Notes under the pieces: generated by a model | Seen by the model: the letters and a program-made list of their open reading frames with translations, nothing else | What the model was told of the DNA's origin: nothing | Databases searched by the model: none | In this document: positions 7,258 through 11,855 of the stretch, one piece after another | How the letters are laid out: every line of letters starts with the position of its first letter | Numbering within the stretch: position 1 is the first letter of the stretch | Source of the DNA: DATBIO01 sp036556965 | GTDB lineage: Bacteria > Acidobacteriota > Vicinamibacteria > Fen-336 | Assembly: GCA_036556965.1 (NCBI GenBank) | Contig: DATBIO010000175.1 | Location: forward strand, 1-11,855 | Reading direction: 5' to 3' | DNA length: 11,855 nt | Program-made: the position numbers and the translations under genes

Positions 7258-9129
7258 TCAGCGCGGGCGCGGCAGGTCCCAGGCCTCGGGGTTGCCGAGG
7301 CCGGTCAGCGCGGAGGCGGCCACGGCGGCGGCCACCGCCCAGAAGGCCGGGCCGCGCGGGCGCCCGTGGTACCGGTGCCGCATGTAGCAGCCCACGAAGT
7401 CGCGCCACGCGTGGTAGAAGGCGCGCGGGGCGCGGGGCCAGCGGGGGCGGCTGAACCGGTACAGCTCGACCTGGAAGGCGCGCCAGCCGCCGCCCGTCCG
7501 GCTCTCCGGGTGGATGCGGTAGAAGGCCAGCGTGCGCTCCAGCTTGCGCACCCTCGCCTCGCGCGTGAAGCGCCAGAAGAGCTCGAAGTCGAAGATGAGG
7601 CGGTAGCCCTCGTCCAGGCCCCCGCAGCGCTCGAGCAGGCGGCGGCGGAAGAACACGCTGGGCTGGGGCACGCCGTGCACGTAGGACCAGTAGTACGGGA
7701 TGCGCTCCCAGGGCTGGCGCTCGCCGAAGTACAGCCCGGTGCGGTGCCAGCCGTGGTCGGCCAGGCACACGCCGTCCTTCCCGTCGATGTAGAGGGCGTT
7801 GCCGAACACCATGTCCAGGTCGGGGTCCTCGGCGAAGGCGCGGCCCACGTGCCACAGCGCGTCCTGGGCCAGGGCGTCGTCGGAGTTCAGCCAGCCCAGC
7901 ACCTCCCCCGTGGCCCGGGCGAAGCCCTTGTTCACGGCATGGGCGGGGCCCCCGTCGGGCTCGCTGACCCACGAGGCCAGCCGCGGCGCGCGCTCGCGGA
8001 TCACGTCCACGCTGCCGTCGGTGGAGCCGCCGTCCACCACCAGGAGCTCGAGCTCCGGATAGCCCTGGCTCAGCGCGCTGTCGAGGCACGTGCCCAGGAA
8101 CGCGGCCTGGTTGTAGGACGGGGTGACGAGGCTGATGCGCGGACAGACCACGCCCTCGGGGGGGGGGCGCGGCGGGTCGCCCGGGGAGGCGACGGTCAGG
8201 TAGACCTGGTCCTGGGGGTCGCCCGCCTCCGGGAAGCCGTCCAGGTTGCCCCACTCCGCGCGGAAGAGCTGCTGCAGGTCGAGCATGCCCTCGTAGAGGG
8301 CGCGCCGCAGCCCGGGCCGCTCCAGCGCGCGCGATTCCTCGAGCAGCGCCTCCAGCAGGTAGTAGGCGGCGCCGGGAGTGAGGCGGGCGCCCCCGCGCGC
8401 CTCGGCCAGGCGACGGATCTCCTCCGCCCGCGCCATGCCCCCCGTGCTCGTCTTGCTCGCCCCGTGCTCGCGGCTGGCGGAGAGGAACTCGTTGACGAGC
8501 ACGGCGGGGTGGCGCTCGGCCAGCCGCAGCACGAGGTCCCAGTCCATGCAGTAGCGCAGGGCGGGGTCGAGGCCGCCCTCCTCCGCCCAGGCCGCGGCCC
8601 GGAAGAAGGTGGAGGGCTGGAGCACGTAGTCGAGCCCGCGGCGCAGGGCGTCGCGGCGCAGGGTGAGGTGGCGGCGGCAGAAGGGGACGTAGCGGTCCTC
8701 GTCCTGCCGGTAGCGGAGGCCGTTGCCCACGTACAGGGCGCGCCCGGGGAAGGCGGCCCAGGCGCGGCCCACCACCCACAGCGCGCCGTCGAGGTAGAAG
8801 TCGTCGGCGTTGAGCCAGGCCACGAGCTGGGTGCCCAGCCGGCGCACGCCCTCGTTCACGGCGGCGGCCTGGCCGCCGTCGCGGCCGCTGCGCCAGAAGG
8901 CGAGGCGGTCGGCGTGGGCGCGGATGACGTCCACGCTCTCGTCGGTGGACCCGCCGTCCATGACCACCACGCGCAGGCGGGGATAACCCTGCTCGAACAG
9001 GCTGGCCAGGGCCCGCGGCAGGTAGCGGCCCTGGTCGAGGCTGGGGATGACCACCCCGATGGAGGGCAGCGGCGGCGGGACGGGGGCCGCTTCGTCGCGC
9101 GCGAGAACGGCCAGGGCAGGGCTCGTCAC
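7258..9129 (-). CDS. Two-domain GT2 (GT-A fold) glycosyltransferase
   Basis: The 623-residue protein holds two complete inverting GT2 domains. Domain 1 begins SIGVVIPSLDQGRYLPRAL (23-41) and has DGGSTDESVDVI (58-69), the metal/nucleotide motif LNADD (106-110) and MDWDLVLRLAE (195-205). Domain 2 begins ISLVTPSYNQAAFL (332-345) and has DGGSTDGSVDVI (366-377), LNSDD (414-418) and FDFELFWRF (513-521). The linker at about 300-330 is Pro-rich and is encoded across a C10 tract. A hydrophobic stretch (593-611) near the C-terminus could touch or cross the membrane. The GTG at 9129 is the first usable start before the domain and has no Shine-Dalgarno; a TATAAT lies immediately upstream, so the message may be leaderless. 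The protein probably adds two successive sugars or disaccharide repeats to a surface glycan, as other bifunctional GT2 proteins do; this is inference. It is coupled to the GT4 gene downstream. Confidence 0.92.
   Translation of the reverse strand: MTSPALAVLARDEAAPVPPPLPSIGVVIPSLDQGRYLPRALASLFEQGYPRLRVVVMDGGSTDESVDVIRAHADRLAFWRSGRDGGQAAAVNEGVRRLGTQLVAWLNADDFYLDGALWVVGRAWAAFPGRALYVGNGLRYRQDEDRYVPFCRRHLTLRRDALRRGLDYVLQPSTFFRAAAWAEEGGLDPALRYCMDWDLVLRLAERHPAVLVNEFLSASREHGASKTSTGGMARAEEIRRLAEARGGARLTPGAAYYLLEALLEESRALERPGLRRALYEGMLDLQQLFRAEWGNLDGFPEAGDPQDQVYLTVASPGDPPRPPPEGVVCPRISLVTPSYNQAAFLGTCLDSALSQGYPELELLVVDGGSTDGSVDVIRERAPRLASWVSEPDGGPAHAVNKGFARATGEVLGWLNSDDALAQDALWHVGRAFAEDPDLDMVFGNALYIDGKDGVCLADHGWHRTGLYFGERQPWERIPYYWSYVHGVPQPSVFFRRRLLERCGGLDEGYRLIFDFELFWRFTREARVRKLERTLAFYRIHPESRTGGGWRAFQVELYRFSRPRWPRAPRAFYHAWRDFVGCYMRHRYHGRPRGPAFWAVAAAVAASALTGLGNPEAWDLPRPR
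8158..8167 (-). repeat. C10 homopolymer tract (coding strand) in the GT2 inter-domain linker
   Basis: Ten consecutive G on the plus strand read as C10 in the gene, encoding the RPPP of the linker. It is the longest homopolymer in the window; the other G or C runs I found reach about seven. Gaining one C would shift domain 2 into another frame that stays open past the normal stop to 7247. Confidence 0.9.
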
Positions 9130-9136
9130 GGCGCGG

Positions 9137-9142
9137 ATTATA
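9137..9142 (-). promoter_or_regulatory. Consensus -10 box (TATAAT) of the GT2-GT4 pair
   Basis: On the minus strand this reads TATAAT, a perfect sigma-70 type -10 hexamer in DNA that is otherwise almost pure G+C. Its last base is seven bases before the GTG at 9129, so transcription would begin at about 9130 or 9129. No good -35 sits 16-18 bp upstream. A 10-bp palindrome CCGCGCGCGG (9147-9156) and a doubled CCGTCC hexamer (9155-9166, minus strand) occupy the -35 area and could bind a regulator. Confidence 0.55.
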
Positions 9143-9171
9143 GGTTCCGCGCGCGGACGGGGACGGCCAGG

Positions 9172-9969
9172 TCAGGACGCGGGGGGCACCGCGCGCAGGG
9201 GCTTCTCCTCCAGCAGGCGCCGCAGCTCGGGCAGCGCCTGCGCCACCGCCTCCTCCCCCGCCGCCGCGAACTGCGGGATGCGCTGCGGCCGGCCCCAGCC
9301 CGACTCGCCGATGGGCGGGGCCACCACCAGGTCGGCGCCGCTCAGCTCGCCGCGCGTGCGGCCGCGGAGGATGGTCAGCCCCGCGCGCAGGGCCAGGCCG
9401 GCGAAGGAGTAGGCGGAGGGCCAGCGGCCGCCCGCGTTGCAGTCCACCGCCGCCACCACGCCGGTCTCCCCCGCCATCTCGCGCGCGCGGCGCACGGGCA
9501 CGACCTCGGACACGCCGCCGTCGAAGAGACGCCGGTCGCCCACCTGCAGCGGGGGGAAGAAGCCGGGGAAGCTGCAGGAGGCGCGCACCACGTCGCGCAG
9601 GTTGTCCCCCTCCCGGAAGACCAGGGCCTCGCCGCTGTCCACGTCGGTGGCCACCACCCACACCGGGCAGCGCAGGTCGGCGAAGCGGGTGACGGGCAGG
9701 AACTCGTCGATGAGCATGCCCAGCCGCGTGCCGGACAGCAGCCCGCCTCCCCACCCGCGCACCCACATCCAGGGATGGAGGCGCGAGGCCTGGTCCACCA
9801 GGCGGTCCATGTCGGCCCCGCCCGCCCAGGCCGCCGCCACCAGCGCCCCCCCGCTCACGCCGGCGATGCCGGCCAGGGGGATGCCCGCCGCCTCCAGCGC
9901 CTTGAGGGCGCCCGCGTGGGCGGCGGCGTGCGCGCCGCCCCCGCTCAGGGCCAGGTAGAGGGGCTTCAC
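9172..9969 (-). CDS. Patatin-like phospholipase (RssA-type)
   Basis: The 265-residue product is a compact patatin-domain hydrolase, a family that cleaves acyl chains from phospholipids or neutral lipids with a Ser-Asp dyad. The Gly-rich oxyanion loop is SGGGAHAAAHAGAL (9-22). The nucleophile elbow is GVSGG (37-41, Ser39). SCSFPGFFPP (131-140) is the usual S-x-P segment, and DGG (150-152) carries the catalytic Asp150. There is no signal peptide, so it is probably cytoplasmic or membrane-peripheral. The loop has His-Ala where most family members have Arg/Lys-Gly after the three glycines. The GTG at 9969 overlaps the carB stop (GTGA), has no Shine-Dalgarno, and gives the typical MKPLYLALSGGG opening, so translation depends on carB. 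The reading frame stays open far upstream, but that part is antisense-like shadow over carB. The physiological substrate is unknown. Confidence 0.9.
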   Translation of the reverse strand: MKPLYLALSGGGAHAAAHAGALKALEAAGIPLAGIAGVSGGALVAAAWAGGADMDRLVDQASRLHPWMWVRGWGGGLLSGTRLGMLIDEFLPVTRFADLRCPVWVVATDVDSGEALVFREGDNLRDVVRASCSFPGFFPPLQVGDRRLFDGGVSEVVPVRRAREMAGETGVVAAVDCNAGGRWPSAYSFAGLALRAGLTILRGRTRGELSGADLVVAPPIGESGWGRPQRIPQFAAAGEEAVAQALPELRRLLEEKPLRAVPPAS

Positions 9970-11855
9970 GTGCGGGCGGGGGCGGGCAGCCCGGGGGCGG
10001 GCAGCCCGGCGGCGGCCGCGGCGTGGATCTCCTGCAGGCTGTACACGTCCATCGTCTTCTCGCGCAGCGAGCGGATGGCGTTGACGGTGGCGGCGGCGGC
10101 GGTGAGGGTGGTGACCACGAGCACGCCGTGCTGGGTGGCGCTCTTGCGGATGGCGCCGTCGTCGTAGAACGACTCGCGGCCCAGCGGCGTGTTGAAGACG
10201 ATGTCGATCTTCCCGCTCTTGATGAAGTCCACGCAGTTGGGCCGGCCCTCGTTCACCTTGAACACGGTCTCCGCGGGCACGCCGTGGGCGGTGAGGAACT
10301 CGGCGGTGCCGCGCGTGGCCAGGATGGCGAAGCCGAGCTCGTGCAGGCTGCGGGCCAGGGGGAGCATGCCCCCCTTGTCGAAGTCGTTGACGGAGACGAA
10401 GACCGCGCCCCCGGTGGGGATCTCGTAGCCGGCGGCGGCCTGCGACTTGGCGAAGGCGGTGCCGAAGTCGAGGGAGATGCCCATGACCTCGCCCGTGGAC
10501 TTCATCTCCGGGCCGAGCAGGATGTCGGCGCCGGGGAACTTCAGGAAGGGGAACACGGACTCCTTCACGAAGATGCGGGAGACGGCGAGGTCCTCGGTCA
10601 GGCCCTGCGCGGCCAGGGAGCGGCCGGCCATCACCCGCGCCGCCACCTTGGCCAGGGGGACACCGCTGGCCTTGCTCACGAAGGGCGTGGTGCGCGAGGC
10701 GCGCGGGTTGACCTCGAGCACGTAGACCACGTCGTCCTTGATCGCATACTGCGCGTTCATGAGGCCGCGCACCTGGAGGGCCAGGCCCAGGCGGCGCGTG
10801 TGCCGGCGGATGGTCTCCAGGTGGGGCGCGGTGATCTTGTAGGTGGGCAGGACCATGGCGGAGTCGCCGCTGTGGATGCCCGCCTCCTCGATGTGCTGGA
10901 GGATGCCGCCGATGACCACGCGCTCGCCGTCCGCCACCGCGTCCACGTCCACCTCGTAGGCGTCCTCCAGGAAGCGGTCGATGAGGATGGGGTGCTCGGG
11001 GCTGGCCCGCACCGCCTCCCGCACGTAGCCCTCGAGGTTGGCCTCGTCGTACACGATGGCCATGGCCCGGCCCCCGAGCACGTACGACGGCCGCACGAGC
11101 ACGGGGTAGCCGATCTGCGCGGCCACCTGCTTGGCCTCCTCCAGGGAGGTGGCCGTCCCGCTCTCGGGCTGGGGGATGTCCAGCTCGCGGAGCAGGGCGG
11201 AGAAGCGCTTGCGGTCCTCGGCCAGGTCGATGGCGTCGGGGGAGGTGCCGAGGATGGGCACGCCCGCGCGGTGGAGGGGCAGGGCCAGGCGCAGCGGGGT
11301 CTGGCCCCCGAACTGGATGACCACCCCCTCCGGCTTCTCCTTCTCCACGATGTTCATCACGTCCTCGAAGGTGAGGGGCTCGAAGTAGAGGCGGTCGGAG
11401 GTGTCGTAGTCGGTGGAGACCGTCTCCGGGTTGCAGTTGACCATGATGGTCTCGTAGCCCTCCTCGCGGAAGGCGAACGAGGCGTGGCAGCAGCAGTAGT
11501 CGAACTCGATGCCCTGCCCGATGCGGTTGGGTCCGCTGCCCAGGATCAGGACCTTGCGCCGGTCGGTGGGGTCGGCCTCGCACTCGCTCTCGTAGGTCGA
11601 GTAGAGGTAGGGCGTGTGCGACTCGAACTCCGCGGAGCAGGTGTCCACCCGCTTGTAGACGGGCACGATGCCCGCCCCCCGCCGGCGCGCGCGGATGTCC
11701 GCCTCGCGCGTGCCCATGCCCACCAGCTGCGCGATGCGCGCGTCGGAGAAGCCCATGCGCTTGGCCTGGCGCATCAGCTCCGGCGCCAGCTGGGTGGGCC
11801 GCGTGAGCGCGTCCTCGCCCTCGCCGCCGCGGATGGCCTTCTCCACGTCCACGAT
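9966..11855 (-). CDS. carB: Carbamoyl-phosphate synthase large subunit, C-terminal 629 residues (5' end outside window)
   Basis: CarB makes carbamoyl phosphate from bicarbonate, ammonia released by CarA, and two ATP; it feeds pyrimidine and arginine synthesis in the cytoplasm. The family is about 1070 residues, so roughly 440 N-terminal residues (the first ATP-grasp half) lie beyond base 11855. In fragment numbering, the end of the oligomerisation domain leads to PVYKRVDTC (64-72). The second ATP-grasp half follows, with GPNRIGQGIEFDYCC (107-121), NCNPETVSTDYDTSDRLYFE (139-158), RPSYVLGGRAM (254-264), HSGDSA (327-332) and EVNPRASRT (380-388). The MGS-like allosteric domain spans about 483-612, with FKVNEGRPN and NTPLGR. 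The tail AGLPAPGLPAPART is extra compared with E. coli CarB and comes from a 15-bp tandem duplication. No frameshift is seen. The stop overlaps the patatin start, an uncommon partner for carB. Confidence 0.97.
   Translation of the reverse strand: MVDVEKAIRGGEGEDALTRPTQLAPELMRQAKRMGFSDARIAQLVGMGTREADIRARRRGAGIVPVYKRVDTCSAEFESHTPYLYSTYESECEADPTDRRKVLILGSGPNRIGQGIEFDYCCCHASFAFREEGYETIMVNCNPETVSTDYDTSDRLYFEPLTFEDVMNIVEKEKPEGVVIQFGGQTPLRLALPLHRAGVPILGTSPDAIDLAEDRKRFSALLRELDIPQPESGTATSLEEAKQVAAQIGYPVLVRPSYVLGGRAMAIVYDEANLEGYVREAVRASPEHPILIDRFLEDAYEVDVDAVADGERVVIGGILQHIEEAGIHSGDSAMVLPTYKITAPHLETIRRHTRRLGLALQVRGLMNAQYAIKDDVVYVLEVNPRASRTTPFVSKASGVPLAKVAARVMAGRSLAAQGLTEDLAVSRIFVKESVFPFLKFPGADILLGPEMKSTGEVMGISLDFGTAFAKSQAAAGYEIPTGGAVFVSVNDFDKGGMLPLARSLHELGFAILATRGTAEFLTAHGVPAETVFKVNEGRPNCVDFIKSGKIDIVFNTPLGRESFYDDGAIRKSATQHGVLVVTTLTAAAATVNAIRSLREKTMDVYSLQEIHAAAAAGLPAPGLPAPART
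9978..10007 (-). repeat. Perfect 15-bp tandem duplication at the 3' end of carB
   Basis: Two exact head-to-tail copies (9978-9992 and 9993-10007) of GGGGGCGGGCAGCCC. Because the unit is five codons long the frame is kept, adding a second GLPAP to the CarB C-terminus. It lies beyond the conserved MGS-like domain and should not affect catalysis. Confidence 0.9.

Noticed and set aside
9164..9175. Possible -35 boxes (CTGACC, TGGCCG on the minus strand) for the TATAAT
   Set aside because: They lie 21-27 bp from the -10 hexamer, outside the usual 16-18 bp spacing, and match TTGACA poorly.
9970..11583. The patatin frame stays open upstream across carB
   Set aside because: It is a shadow of carB in another frame, Arg/Pro/Gly-rich with no domain signal. 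Conserved patatin sequence begins just after the GTG at 9969.
1..11855. tRNA or rRNA genes, CRISPR repeats, insertion sequences, intrinsic terminators
   Set aside because: I looked for these on both strands and saw none; nearly all bases are in well-supported genes and there are no hairpin plus T-run sites.

Overview
The window is very GC-rich, with G or C at almost every third codon position, from a Gram-negative bacterium. The Gram-negative assignment rests on a FadL/OMPP1-type outer-membrane barrel with a signal peptide and a terminal Phe. The carbamoyl-phosphate synthase large subunit (CarB) reads like those of Myxococcota, Desulfobacterota and similar high-GC lineages. I infer that general placement and cannot name a genus. 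Nearly all the DNA is coding; the largest gap between genes is 99 bp.

Layout. Plus strand, 1-4444: three GT4-type glycosyltransferase genes run head to tail with 4-base start/stop overlaps (ATGA, then GTGA). They are the last 19 codons of one enzyme, a complete 389-residue enzyme, and a 1073-residue fusion. The fusion carries two glycosyltransferase halves joined by two copies of a DGW/CxxC module and a proline-rich linker. Minus strand, 4458-11855, in transcription order from the right edge: carB (5' end outside the window), a patatin-like phospholipase whose GTG overlaps the carB stop, a two-domain GT2 glycosyltransferase preceded by a consensus TATAAT, a GT4 glycosyltransferase 7 bp after it, then a 99-bp gap and the fadL-like porin. 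The porin gene and the fusion gene converge 13 bp apart.

How it fits together. The five glycosyltransferase genes hold seven catalytic-type domains. They look like part of a locus that builds a cell-surface polysaccharide (O-antigen, capsule or exopolysaccharide). No polymerase, flippase, transporter or sugar-nucleotide gene is in view, so the product is unknown. The porin and the patatin suggest an envelope lipid context, but that link is only proximity. carB is a housekeeping gene at the edge of the locus.

Most unusual items: the fusion protein and its tandem CxxC modules; a perfect -10 box placed so that the GT2 mRNA could be leaderless; a C10 tract exactly in the linker between the two GT2 domains; the carB-patatin overlap. 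I see no RNA genes, CRISPR arrays, insertion sequences or clear intrinsic terminators.
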